DNA of 28,907 nucleotides from CAYSNP01 sp050945855 (GCA_050945855.1 JBMNTS010000016.1:1-28907); one strand, 5' to 3'; positions 4,559 through 13,077 are shown, numbered from the stretch's first letter. The notes: a model not told the origin generated them from the letters alone. A program made the numbers and translations.

Positions 4559-7386
4559 CGTATAGCTTGTATGGGAGTGAGCTTGCTTACTTTGCGGATA
4601 GGCAGGTAAGTGGCTAAAAATACCATTACTCCCACCAAAGTGTAAACAATGGCGAAGGGAGCCGCCTTTAATCGCAGCAGGGATAAATCCTTTATCATAA
4701 AGGTGTCGAAGTATTCGGTAAAATTATTGGCAAAGAGTATATTGGTGACATATACCCCCAGTATTATCATTATCGTCGCGCCTAAGATAGCCAGCACGCC
4801 TATAAAGGCGGCCTGCGTGAGGAATATTACGCTGATATTCTTACCGGTACAGCCCAGCGCGCGCAAAATCCCTATTTCCCGCTTTTTATCGTAGACGGCG
4901 CTCACCATAAAATTGGCAAGCAGAATTATGCTGAACAAACCTATGACAAAACTTGCAAGCCTGAAAATGCTTTTTGTTATATACAATACGTCCCCGATAA
5001 GATATAATACTTCGCTGATTTCGCTCGAATGATACACCTGGTTGCCGCGCGCGGAGGTATCCGAAATATACCTTATCACCTCCGCCCTTTGGAGAGGGTC
5101 CCCGGGCAGGGCAAAGAACAGCGAGGTAAGCCTGATTTGGTCTTGTCTCATCCGGGCATGCATCTCCTCGCTCAGCACAAAAGAATAGCCTATATTAAAG
5201 ATTGTAGGGTCGCCTTCCGCATTGTTTATCTCTTTGTTGCATACCACTCCCGCCACTTTAAAGGTGTAATTGTGGCGCAGAGCGAGATACTCATATCCCA
5301 TTGTGGATAAAATATCAATTTCCGGGCATTCGGTATAAGGGGAACCGATTTCGGACATGGGCGTTTTTAAGAATCTGGAAAAATAGTTTTCGGATACCAG
5401 CACCTCGTTTTCTTTAAGTACGCTCCCGGAATCGTAACCGTGAAAATATAATATCTTGAATTGGTGACCCTCCTCATTAAGTTCCTGCAACTCATTCGCT
5501 TCCAGATAATCCTTTACGTTTTGCTCCACCGCCGGCAGATACTCACCTGTAAAAGCCGATTGCTTAATCAAGTAGTGATAGCTTAGATTGAGTAAGCTGT
5601 ATAAGCTGTTTTCATATAATTTTTCCAGAAATCCTTTGCCGACATATAAATTATGGTAGTAATTAGCCCTGTTGAATTTCAGCCTCATTGCCTGCATTGT
5701 ATACGATAAATTGGCGGTGTCCAAAAACAGGGGCATAAATTCTTCCGCGCCCGTCATTATTATACCCGAAATCTTAAAGGTATAACGATAAAGCCGCAGG
5801 TAGTAGCCGCACGCAAGCTGGGATACGACTTGCATAATTCTTTTGCGGCTTTCCGCCGTTGTGTTTATAATAAACTCTTCCAGTTCGTCCGAAAACAACA
5901 TATTGATAAGGCGCACTTCCTGGGAGGTAACGTTAAGGGAATTAAGCTTGGTCAATACCCCCGCGCTCAATTTGGTCGGGTCGTCTATGGGCAATATTAT
6001 GGTAGCGTCCGCCATCAACAGCCCCAGCAGCGTATAATCGGTAATCATTACCTCAAGGCTGCCCTCCGCAGGCGCCTCTCCCGTCACCCCGAATCCCAAA
6101 CTTTCTATGCTTTGCTTATCGCAAACGGTGACTCCGTTAAATTGCCCGTTAAGTATAGCGTATGAGTTGCGGCGCATTTCCAGACCCAGCGTGGGATAAT
6201 ACTCCAAAAACCTGATATCCGGCAAATCGCTTTTTATTTTGGCATAGGTTTGCTCGGATATTTCGTAGTTGCGACGCATAAAGAAACCCGTTTTTTCCAC
6301 CACGCCCTGCTTTAGCCTGACATTGTTTATATTGTAATCGTCAAAACTGCCCGAAGTGGAGGCAACCATATCATAGCCCGCTATAATCTGCGCAAGCCCC
6401 AACAAGGAAAGGGCGAATATGATAAGCAAAACGGTAATACTTAGTCTTACCTTTCTGCTTTTTATATGCTTGGCGGAAATTTTGAGATTTTTATCAAAGG
6501 GCAAAGAGGATTTGCAGGGGGCGAAAGATAAATTTGCGGAGACCTGCTCTACTTTTGTAGGGGTAAAATGCGTGCCTTCCCCCTTTCTTATCGTGATTTT
6601 GCCTTTTTGGTTCAGCAATTCGTTTAAGGGGCGCAAATCGCCGGAGGTCAGAGAGGAGTTTTGCTCCAGGCTCGCGCCCTCGCTCTCCCATTCTATGTGC
6701 TTGCCGGTATTGGGAGCGCGCACGCTGTCTTTTATTATCCTGCCGTCCTTTAGCTCGATGAGCCTGTCCGCGTACTTTTCCGCGCTTGCCCTGTCGTGGG
6801 TGACCACTACAATAAGCCTGTCTTTGCTTTGAGCGGAAAGGTAGTCAAGCAACAGCTTGCCCGTATTGCTGTCCAGATTGCCGGTAGGCTCGTCCGCAAA
6901 AAGTATTTTTGGGTCCTTAATCAGCGCGCGCGCGACAGCCACGCGCTGCTTTTGCCCGCCCGAAAGCTCTCCGGGGTTGCGACCCGCAAGCTCGCTTATC
7001 TCCAATTCTTCCATCAGCTTGGAAAAAAGGGCACTTGATGGCTTTTTTGCCTGTATTTCCAATGCAATCTCTATGTTTTCCTTTACCGAAAAGTCTTCTA
7101 ACAGGTGAAAATCCTGAAAAATAAAACCGATATAAGTATTGCGGTATGCGTCCAAATCCTCTTTGCTGAACTCTTTACTCGATTTTCCGCATATTATTAT
7201 GTCGCCGCTGTCAAAGGTATCCAGACCGCCCAGCACGTTAAGCAGCGTGCTTTTGCCGCTGCCGCTCTTGCCTAAAATAAAAAGCATACCGCGGGACGGC
7301 AGCCTTATGCTTAAATCCTGTAAAGCGTGAACTACTTCGCCGTTTTTACTGACGTAGTCCTTGCAAAGATTTTTTACTTCGATCAT
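4555..7386 (-). CDS. ABC transporter with fused ATPase and FtsX/MacB-type permease
   Basis: One 943-residue chain joins an ATPase to a permease. The ATPase of the MacB/LolD class occupies about residues 1-220: Walker A GKSGSGKST at 39-47, Q91, signature LSGGQ at 141-145, Walker B ILFADEP ending at D165-E166, and H197. The permease has one membrane helix near 315-335, a long external domain of roughly 470 residues, and three helices at the C-terminus (about 800-935), the FtsX/MacB topology. Such proteins usually act mechanically on lipoproteins, peptides or envelope enzymes instead of carrying small solutes through a channel. No TolC partner, two-component system or substrate gene is adjacent; the nearest candidate is the convergent LamG protein. 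The ATG has no Shine-Dalgarno and lies 6 nt behind a -10 box. The substrate cannot be told from the sequence. Confidence 0.92.
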   Translation of the reverse strand: MIEVKNLCKDYVSKNGEVVHALQDLSIRLPSRGMLFILGKSGSGKSTLLNVLGGLDTFDSGDIIICGKSSKEFSKEDLDAYRNTYIGFIFQDFHLLEDFSVKENIEIALEIQAKKPSSALFSKLMEELEISELAGRNPGELSGGQKQRVAVARALIKDPKILFADEPTGNLDSNTGKLLLDYLSAQSKDRLIVVVTHDRASAEKYADRLIELKDGRIIKDSVRAPNTGKHIEWESEGASLEQNSSLTSGDLRPLNELLNQKGKITIRKGEGTHFTPTKVEQVSANLSFAPCKSSLPFDKNLKISAKHIKSRKVRLSITVLLIIFALSLLGLAQIIAGYDMVASTSGSFDDYNINNVRLKQGVVEKTGFFMRRNYEISEQTYAKIKSDLPDIRFLEYYPTLGLEMRRNSYAILNGQFNGVTVCDKQSIESLGFGVTGEAPAEGSLEVMITDYTLLGLLMADATIILPIDDPTKLSAGVLTKLNSLNVTSQEVRLINMLFSDELEEFIINTTAESRKRIMQVVSQLACGYYLRLYRYTFKISGIIMTGAEEFMPLFLDTANLSYTMQAMRLKFNRANYYHNLYVGKGFLEKLYENSLYSLLNLSYHYLIKQSAFTGEYLPAVEQNVKDYLEANELQELNEEGHQFKILYFHGYDSGSVLKENEVLVSENYFSRFLKTPMSEIGSPYTECPEIDILSTMGYEYLALRHNYTFKVAGVVCNKEINNAEGDPTIFNIGYSFVLSEEMHARMRQDQIRLTSLFFALPGDPLQRAEVIRYISDTSARGNQVYHSSEISEVLYLIGDVLYITKSIFRLASFVIGLFSIILLANFMVSAVYDKKREIGILRALGCTGKNISVIFLTQAAFIGVLAILGATIMIILGVYVTNILFANNFTEYFDTFMIKDLSLLRLKAAPFAIVYTLVGVMVFLATYLPIRKVSKLTPIQAIR

Positions 7387-7392
7387 AGCTTG

Positions 7393-7422
7393 ATTCTAAC
7401 ACACGAGCGGGCTGTTAGTCAA
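7393..7422 (-). promoter_or_regulatory. Promoter of the ABC transporter, predicting a leaderless transcript
   Basis: On the minus strand TTGACT (plus 7417-7422) is followed after 18 nt by TAGAAT (7393-7398), preceded by TGT as an extended -10. Only 6 nt separate the -10 box from the ATG (7386-7384), so the mRNA should begin at or next to the start codon. No Shine-Dalgarno is seen. Confidence 0.65.
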
Positions 7423-7476
7423 TATGAAAATGCGCTAATAGAAAGGAAGCGCCGTATTTGTCTATCCGCATATCCT

Positions 7477-7509
7477 AAAAAAAAGAAGCGCTTGCGCGCT
7501 CCTTTTTTT
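7477..7509 (-). terminator. Intrinsic terminator of ileS (bidirectional shape)
   Basis: On the minus strand AAAAAGGAGCGC pairs with GCGCTTCTTTTT (one G-U pair) around the GNRA-type loop GCAA, and the stem runs into a U8 tract. It begins 6 nt after the ileS stop codon and separates ileS from the ABC transporter promoter at 7393-7422. Confidence 0.92.
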
Positions 7510-7515
7510 GCATCC

Positions 7516-10500
7516 TTATTCGTTGCTCTTTTTAATAAAAGCGGTAAGAGTTTCTCCCTCGCCTATCGCTATTTCCACCTTTTCGCCTTCCCCTTCAAAA
7601 TCCGAAACGGTGCCTAAGGTTTCGTTTTCTATATAGCTTATCCATTCCGCGGGCGGCTGCTGGCCGCTGAACTTAATAAGTATGCGGTCGGAAATATCGC
7701 AGCCGATTTGCTTCCTGGTGTCCTGAATATTGCGCACCACTTCTCTGGCGATGCCCTCGCGCATAAGCTCCTCGGTGATGGTAAGGTCTAAGGAAGTGAT
7801 AATGCCCGATTTGCTCATAACGTGCAAGCCCGGCTTGGCAAGGTAGGATATAAGCGTGTCCTCCTCGTCAAGGGTACGCTTTTCGCCGTTTAACTCTATC
7901 TGCAGGCGCTCACCGCGCACGGTGTACTGCTTACCCTTTATCGCTTTGATAATTGCTCCCGCGTCTTTGCCGTATTTCGGGGCAAGCACGCTGAAATTAG
8001 GCAGATAATCAACGGTGGCTATGTCTTCGGTGTGTTCCAGTATTTCTATTTCCTTGACGTTTAATTCTTCCGCGATAATCTGCTTCGCGTTTTCTATAAT
8101 TTCGTTGTTTGACTTATCCGAAAACACTACCTGCATAACGCCTAAGGGCTGACGGAGCTTAACGTTGTTCTTTGTCCTTATGGAGCGCGCAAGGTGAATT
8201 ACGCTTTGTATTAAATCCTGCTCCTCAAGCAACTGCTTATCCTGATACCGCTCAGGGATATTCGGCCAATCCGCAAGGTGCACGCTCTCCTCTCCTGTAA
8301 GCAGCTGATACAGTTTTTCCGAAACTACGGGCGCTACCGGCGCAAGCAGCTTACAGGTGTTTACCAGCACGTAAAGCATAGTCTGATAAGCGTCCTTTTT
8401 ATCCTTCGGCAGTCCGCTGCCCCAAAATCTGCGGCGGGAACGTCTGATATACCAGTTGGTAAGCCCGTCCAGCAAAGACACTATAGGCTCCACAAATTTA
8501 TCCACCTGATAGTTATCCATACTTTCGGTTATGGTGCGGGCGCAATCGTAAAGCTTTGCCAGAATCCACTTATCCAGCCTGTTGTCGCTGTCCGGCTCCT
8601 CCACACTCTCGGGCGAAAAATTGTCAAGGTTGGCGTAAGAGGTATAAAAACTGCAGGAATTCCACAACGGTAAAATTATCTGCTGGAGAGCGTTTTGCAG
8701 GCCGCTTTCGTCAAACAGCAAGTCGCCCATGAGCATTGCCGCGGACTGATACATATACAGCCTGAAAGCGTCCGTGCCGTATTTTTTCATCAGCTCCATG
8801 GGGTCGGTATAGTTTTTGCTGGATTTGGACAGCTTTTTGCCGTCCTTTGCCAATACCGTTCCATGCACCACGCAATTTTGGAAAGCGGGCTTATCAAAAA
8901 GCGCGACCGCGATAACGTGCAGATAGTAAAACCAGCAGCGGATCTGACCGGTATATTCCACCACAAAATCACAGGGGAAATGGGACTCGAACCAGTCCTT
9001 GTTTTCAAAGGGATAGTGCTTTTGCGCGTGAGGCACGCAGCCCGTCTCAAACCAGCAGTCCAGCACTTCGGGAATGCGCCGCATTGTGCCGCCGCAAGAA
9101 CAGGGGAAGGTAACCTCGTCCATATACTGCTTGTGCAAATCGGTCAGCTTTATGCCGCTTACCTCATAAATCTCGTCTATGCTGCCCAGTACCCTGCGCT
9201 TTTTGCACTCCGAACATTCCCAGATGGGAATGGGGGTGGACCAATAGCGGTTGCGGGATATATTCCAGTCTCTGGCGTTGGCAAGCCAGTTGCCGAACCG
9301 TCCGTTTTTAACCGTTTCGGGTATCCAGCTTATTTCCTGATTGCGCGCAAGCAACTGCTCTTTTATTTTGTCTATGGAAAAATACCACGCTTCCATAGCC
9401 TTGTATATAAGGGGGGTGCGGCAACGCCAGCAATGCGGATAATTATGCTCCAGAGTGCCGTCGCCCACTACCTGATTTCTGCTCTTTAGCAGCCTTATTA
9501 TGTCCCTGTTGGCGTCTATGACGTTGCGGCCTTCAAACTCCTGAATATCACGGGTGAACTTGCCTTTGGCGTCCACGGGATTTACCAAGGGTATGCCCGC
9601 CGCTTTACACGCCCAATAGTCGTCCTCGCCGAAGGCGGGGGCGATATGCACTATGCCTAAGCCCTCATCCTCAAAAACGAAGTCCGCGGCTATTACTCTA
9701 AACGCGCCTTTTCCCGCTTGTCCCGCAAAATAATCAAATATGGGAGTATACCTTTCCCCTATCAAATCGCTGCCTTTGCAGGTTTTAAGGATGACCGGGT
9801 CTTTGCCGAAAATCTTTTCATAACGCTGAAGCGCGGATTTTACCAGGACAAACACTTCCTCGCCCGCCTGAACGTAAGCGTAGTTTAGTTCCGCTCCCAC
9901 CGCCAGCGCAAGGTTGGAAGGCAGCGTCCACGGCGTAGTCGTCCATGCAAGGAAATAAACGGGCTTGCCGTCCATCTCTTGCCGCGTCTTAAACTTGACC
10001 ATAATCCACGGGTCCTGCTTGGGTCTTGTGGAATCGGATTCCCTGGTATCTGAAATGGAAAGGGAGGTTTCGCAGCGGTAGCAATACGGCGTTACCCTGT
10101 AATCCTGATAAATAAGCCCTTTTTCGTAGCATTGCTTAAAAGTCCAAAGCACGCTTTCCATATAATTAAGGCTCATTGTCTTATACGCGCCGTCATAATC
10201 CACCCAGCGCGCCATTTGCTCCACGTACTCTCTCCACGCGTCGTCGTTCTGACTGACTATATTGAAACACGCCTTGTTGAATTTATCCACGCCCAAAGAG
10301 CTTTCTATTTCGTTTTTGTCCTTTATGCCCAAGGCTGCTTCCGCCTGTGTCTCAATGGGCAGACCGTGGCAGTCCCAGCCCCATACCCTGGGTACGGAGT
10401 AACCGCGCATCGTCCAATAACGGGCTATCATATCCTTAATGAAACTGACCAGCACCGTACCGTGGTGCGGCTTGCCGGTGGGGAAAGGAGGGCCGTCATA

Positions 10501-10629
10501 AAAGACCTTTTCGCCGCCTTTTTTGTTGCTGACCGACTTTTCAAAGGTATTATTTTCCCGCCAATATTCAAGCACTTCTTGCTGAATGGAAGGGATATCG
10601 GGTTTGGAGTCCATCTTGCCGTATTTCAT
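7516..10629 (-). CDS. ileS: Isoleucyl-tRNA synthetase, long divergent type
   Basis: This enzyme charges tRNA-Ile with isoleucine and edits valine. From ATG 10629 the product has 1037 residues, longer than the roughly 920-residue IleS of Bacillus and close to the type-2 (eukaryote-like, MupA-like) class. Visible landmarks are the HIGH-region motif PHHGT (54-58), the WDCHGLP block (85-91), the CP1 editing domain with TTPWTLPSN (231-239) and HIAPAFGEDD (328-337), and the KMSKS-equivalent KLSKS (599-603). Two departures stand out: HHGT in place of HxGH, and EYTGQIRCWFYYL (558-570) where most enzymes have DQTRGWFY. The in-frame GTG just before the ATG is less well spaced from the GAGGT at 10638-10642. 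The leader shows no T-box. The function is certain; the subtype is inferred. Confidence 0.96.
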   Translation of the reverse strand: MKYGKMDSKPDIPSIQQEVLEYWRENNTFEKSVSNKKGGEKVFYDGPPFPTGKPHHGTVLVSFIKDMIARYWTMRGYSVPRVWGWDCHGLPIETQAEAALGIKDKNEIESSLGVDKFNKACFNIVSQNDDAWREYVEQMARWVDYDGAYKTMSLNYMESVLWTFKQCYEKGLIYQDYRVTPYCYRCETSLSISDTRESDSTRPKQDPWIMVKFKTRQEMDGKPVYFLAWTTTPWTLPSNLALAVGAELNYAYVQAGEEVFVLVKSALQRYEKIFGKDPVILKTCKGSDLIGERYTPIFDYFAGQAGKGAFRVIAADFVFEDEGLGIVHIAPAFGEDDYWACKAAGIPLVNPVDAKGKFTRDIQEFEGRNVIDANRDIIRLLKSRNQVVGDGTLEHNYPHCWRCRTPLIYKAMEAWYFSIDKIKEQLLARNQEISWIPETVKNGRFGNWLANARDWNISRNRYWSTPIPIWECSECKKRRVLGSIDEIYEVSGIKLTDLHKQYMDEVTFPCSCGGTMRRIPEVLDCWFETGCVPHAQKHYPFENKDWFESHFPCDFVVEYTGQIRCWFYYLHVIAVALFDKPAFQNCVVHGTVLAKDGKKLSKSSKNYTDPMELMKKYGTDAFRLYMYQSAAMLMGDLLFDESGLQNALQQIILPLWNSCSFYTSYANLDNFSPESVEEPDSDNRLDKWILAKLYDCARTITESMDNYQVDKFVEPIVSLLDGLTNWYIRRSRRRFWGSGLPKDKKDAYQTMLYVLVNTCKLLAPVAPVVSEKLYQLLTGEESVHLADWPNIPERYQDKQLLEEQDLIQSVIHLARSIRTKNNVKLRQPLGVMQVVFSDKSNNEIIENAKQIIAEELNVKEIEILEHTEDIATVDYLPNFSVLAPKYGKDAGAIIKAIKGKQYTVRGERLQIELNGEKRTLDEEDTLISYLAKPGLHVMSKSGIITSLDLTITEELMREGIAREVVRNIQDTRKQIGCDISDRILIKFSGQQPPAEWISYIENETLGTVSDFEGEGEKVEIAIGEGETLTAFIKKSNE

Positions 10630-10670
10630 CACGCATTACCTCACGCTTGTAGATACTGATTATTGGCAAA

Positions 10671-10694
10671 GGGAGAAGGAAAAATCCTCCGCCC
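10671..10694 (-). other. Hairpin in the ileS leader
   Basis: GGGAGAAGGA (10671-10680) and TCCTCCGCCC (10685-10694) pair over 10 positions with one mismatch and one G-U (minus-strand RNA) around the loop UUUU. It lies about 40 nt upstream of the start codon in the predicted leader of about 100 nt. It is not followed by a U tract, and no T-box specifier or antiterminator sequence is recognisable. Confidence 0.5.
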
Positions 10695-10736
10695 TAAGCA
10701 ATTACATATAAATAATTATTAATAAATAATAGCATA

Positions 10737-10765
10737 AGTATATACGATACAAAGCAAAAAATCAA
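10737..10765 (-). promoter_or_regulatory. Promoter of ileS
   Basis: On the minus strand TTGATT (plus 10760-10765), a 17 nt spacer and TATACT (10737-10742) form a good vegetative promoter, giving a leader of about 100 nt before the ileS ATG. Confidence 0.65.
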
Positions 10766-10774
10766 GAAAATAGG

Positions 10775-10840
10775 GGGCTATAGCCCGCTCTTTGCATAAA
10801 AAATCTCTTTTGTTTTTTCGCCTGCGGCAAGGCTTTGCCG
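10775..10840. repeat. Two short perfect palindromes in the ileS-oadB intergenic region
   Basis: The divergent intergenic region 10633-10965 contains the perfect 12-bp palindrome GGGCTATAGCCC (10775-10786), just upstream of the ileS -35 box, and the hairpin CGGCAA-GGCT-TTGCCG (10825-10840). The former could be an operator. The latter looks like the hairpins of the two arrays but lacks their linkers. Nothing else in this 333-bp region looks coding. Confidence 0.5.
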
Positions 10841-10891
10841 TGCCTGCAAAGGTTTTCGTGCGATTCTGTCGGCATTAGTGCCTTAAAGCTG

Positions 10892-10920
10892 TTGCTTTTT
10901 TAAAAAATATCAATTATCAT
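10892..10920 (+). promoter_or_regulatory. Possible promoter of oadB-oadG
   Basis: TTGCTT (10892-10897), a 17 nt spacer and TATCAT (10915-10920) lie 45 nt before the oadB ATG. Both hexamers are imperfect, so this is the best candidate in the region but not a strong one. Confidence 0.35.
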
Positions 10921-10965
10921 TAATGCAATCGGATATTATTCTTACATCGGGAGAAAATAAGTTAA

Positions 10966-12129
10966 ATGGATTTCTTCATAGAAAGTTTCAAAGGCGGCAA
11001 TTTCCAATGGCAAATGGTTGTGATGTGGATAATCGGCGGACTGCTGATTTATCTTGCGATAGCCAAAAAGCTGGAACCCGCCCTGCTATTGCCCATAGGC
11101 TTCGGCGCGATACTAATCAATATACCTTTATCGGGAGCGGCTAATCAGATAATGCCCGGTATTGGCGAAGTAACGGGTATCCTGGACTGGCTTTTTGAGG
11201 TAGGCATTAACGCGTCCGAAGCGCTGCCCCTGCTGTTGTTTATAGGTATCGGGGCGATGATAGACTTCGGGCCCCTGCTTTCCAATCCCAAGCTGCTGTT
11301 TTTCGGAGGAGCCGCACAAATCGGGATTTTCCTTACCATAATAACAGCGTCATTATTAGGCAACGTCTTTAATTTTACTTTGGCGGACGCCGCTTCCATA
11401 GGTATCATAGGCGCCGCGGACGGCCCTACTTCCATATTGGTCGCCAACGTGCTTAAAAGCGGATATATGGGGGCGATAGCGGTGGCGGCGTATTCTTATA
11501 TGGCGCTGGTGCCCATTATTCAGCCCGCCGCGATTAAGCTGGTAACCACCAAAAAAGAGCGGGCTATCCGTATGAGTTACAATCCGCAAAAGGTTTCCAA
11601 AACCACAAAAATTATCTTCCCCATTCTGGTTACCGTTTTTTCCGGGCTGATTGCGCCCGCTTCGGTGTCACTGGTGGGCATGCTGATGTTCGGCAATCTG
11701 ATACGCGAATGCGGGGTGCTGGACTCTCTCTCAGAAGCCGCGCAGAAAATGCTTGCCAACCTTATTACCCTACTGCTGGGCATCACCATTGCCTCCACTA
11801 TGAAGGCGGCTAAGTTCGTAAAAGTGGAAACGCTGCTTATTATGTGTATGGGTCTGCTTGCATTTGTCTTTGACTCCATAGGCGGAGTGCTGTTCGCAAA
11901 ATTGCTTAATTTGTTTTTGCCCGAAGGGAAAAAAATCAATCCTATGGTGGGAGCGGCGGGCATCTCCGCCTTTCCTATGTCCGCAAGGGTAATTCAGCGT
12001 TTAGGCTTAGAGGCCGACCCCGAAAATCATTTGCTTATGCACGCCGTAAGCGCGAACGTGTCCGGGCAAATCGCCTCGGTTGTGGCGGGCGGCATAATAC
12101 TGTCTATCGTGCCCGGCTTGCTGGTTTAA
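10966..12129 (+). CDS. oadB: Sodium-pumping decarboxylase beta subunit (OadB/GcdB/MmdB family)
   Basis: This integral membrane subunit decarboxylates carboxybiotin and couples that step to sodium export. The product has 387 residues with many hydrophobic helices. The conserved GIIGAADGPTSILVANVL segment (about residues 149-166) holds the aspartate used for sodium and proton movement. The C-terminal block PMSARVIQRLG ... SANVSGQIASVVAGG is also typical. The start is set by GGGAG 12 nt upstream. The gamma subunit gene follows after 12 bp. The alpha (carboxyltransferase) and biotin-carrier subunits are not in this window, so the substrate (oxaloacetate, methylmalonyl-CoA or glutaconyl-CoA) is undetermined. 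The family is certain; the gene symbol stands for the family only. Confidence 0.92.
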   Translation: MDFFIESFKGGNFQWQMVVMWIIGGLLIYLAIAKKLEPALLLPIGFGAILINIPLSGAANQIMPGIGEVTGILDWLFEVGINASEALPLLLFIGIGAMIDFGPLLSNPKLLFFGGAAQIGIFLTIITASLLGNVFNFTLADAASIGIIGAADGPTSILVANVLKSGYMGAIAVAAYSYMALVPIIQPAAIKLVTTKKERAIRMSYNPQKVSKTTKIIFPILVTVFSGLIAPASVSLVGMLMFGNLIRECGVLDSLSEAAQKMLANLITLLLGITIASTMKAAKFVKVETLLIMCMGLLAFVFDSIGGVLFAKLLNLFLPEGKKINPMVGAAGISAFPMSARVIQRLGLEADPENHLLMHAVSANVSGQIASVVAGGIILSIVPGLLV

Positions 12130-12141
12130 GGAGATACTATT

Positions 12142-12342
12142 ATGAATTTTTTTATTAGCGCAGCAGGCAATATTATCGCGTCGCTGGAAATATTATGGAA
12201 AGGAATGCTCGGCATTTTTATTGTTTTGGGCATAATTTACCTTTCAATAATTCTGTTGAATAAAGTAACCTCTGGCAAGAAAAAGGAAAAGCCCGCAGAG
12301 GTAACAGAGGAAGAAAATAGCGAAGAGGAGAGCGCGGTTTAA
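12142..12342 (+). CDS. Sodium-pumping decarboxylase gamma subunit (OadG-like)
   Basis: This is a 66-residue protein with one membrane helix (about residues 21-41) followed by a short, highly charged cytoplasmic tail (KKKEKP, then many Glu). That is the layout of OadG/MmdC-type gamma subunits, which anchor and assemble the carboxyltransferase on the beta subunit. AAGGAGA precedes the ATG, and the gene lies 12 bp after oadB, so the two are surely co-transcribed. The alanine/proline linker and histidine-rich metal site found near the end of long OadG proteins are absent, so it is a minimal form. The call rests mainly on context and topology. The stop codon directly abuts that of the convergent comF. 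Confidence 0.75.
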   Translation: MNFFISAAGNIIASLEILWKGMLGIFIVLGIIYLSIILLNKVTSGKKKEKPAEVTEEENSEEESAV

Positions 12343-13077
12343 TTACGCTCTGGCAAAGGAAAGCACGCTTACGCTTTTTGCGCCCAGCCTTTTAATCAGC
12401 TTACAGCATTCATTCGCCGTGGCGGCGGTAGTCACGACGTCGTCAAGCAGCAATACGGTTTTATCCGATATCAATTTATTATCAAATGCGGGGGCAAGGG
12501 AATATTGCCCTTTTATTTGCGCAAGCCTTTCCTCTCTGCCGCTTTTTGCCAAGTCCGCGCCGGCGTCTTTTCGCTTGAGGATATGAAAATAAGGGATGCC
12601 CGTAAGCTCGGATAACAAGCGCGCCACCCTCTCCATAGGGTCAAAGCCGCGCCTGCGCCTAGCCTTTGCGGAGGCGGGCACGTAAGCAAAACAATCCGCG
12701 CTTATGGATTGAGTCTTGAGCAGATAAAAGAAAAATCTCGCGATATACTGCCCCCAATAGGTTTTGCCCTGGTCTTTGTAGCCCACTACCACCTGCTTGA
12801 TAAAACCCTTGTACCAAAACACGCTGTGAACTTTGTCAAAATAATGGGCAAAAGAGGAGCAGTTGCGGCACTTTTTGTCTATGCCTAAAAGCTCGGAGCC
12901 GCAAACGGGACATCCTTCCCCGTTGACGTAAGGCAACTGCGCCATACAATCTTCGCATATGGAAAGATAGCTGTCCTCCTGTTGAAGCTCTTTTGCGCAG
13001 CACAAGCAGGAAAGTCCTTGCGGATATACCGCATTCAAAAATTTATTTGCCGCGGCTTTTATCTTTTGCTTAAACAT
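12343..13077 (-). CDS. comF: ComF-family phosphoribosyltransferase-like protein
   Basis: ComF proteins assist DNA uptake and replication-associated repair; the biochemical role is not fully settled. The 244-residue product begins with a zinc-binding region with four cysteine pairs (C24/C27, C41/C44, C56/C59, C70/C73) and ends with a type-I phosphoribosyltransferase domain, whose PRPP-binding motif reads VLLLDDVVTTAAT near residue 210. The ATG lies within the end of recD2 (8-bp overlap) behind AGGA, so translation is coupled. It is the last gene of the rpoB-rpoC-metK-recD2-comF run, and no terminator follows because the convergent oadG stop codon is directly adjacent. Confidence 0.93.
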   Translation of the reverse strand: MFKQKIKAAANKFLNAVYPQGLSCLCCAKELQQEDSYLSICEDCMAQLPYVNGEGCPVCGSELLGIDKKCRNCSSFAHYFDKVHSVFWYKGFIKQVVVGYKDQGKTYWGQYIARFFFYLLKTQSISADCFAYVPASAKARRRRGFDPMERVARLLSELTGIPYFHILKRKDAGADLAKSGREERLAQIKGQYSLAPAFDNKLISDKTVLLLDDVVTTAATANECCKLIKRLGAKSVSVLSFARA

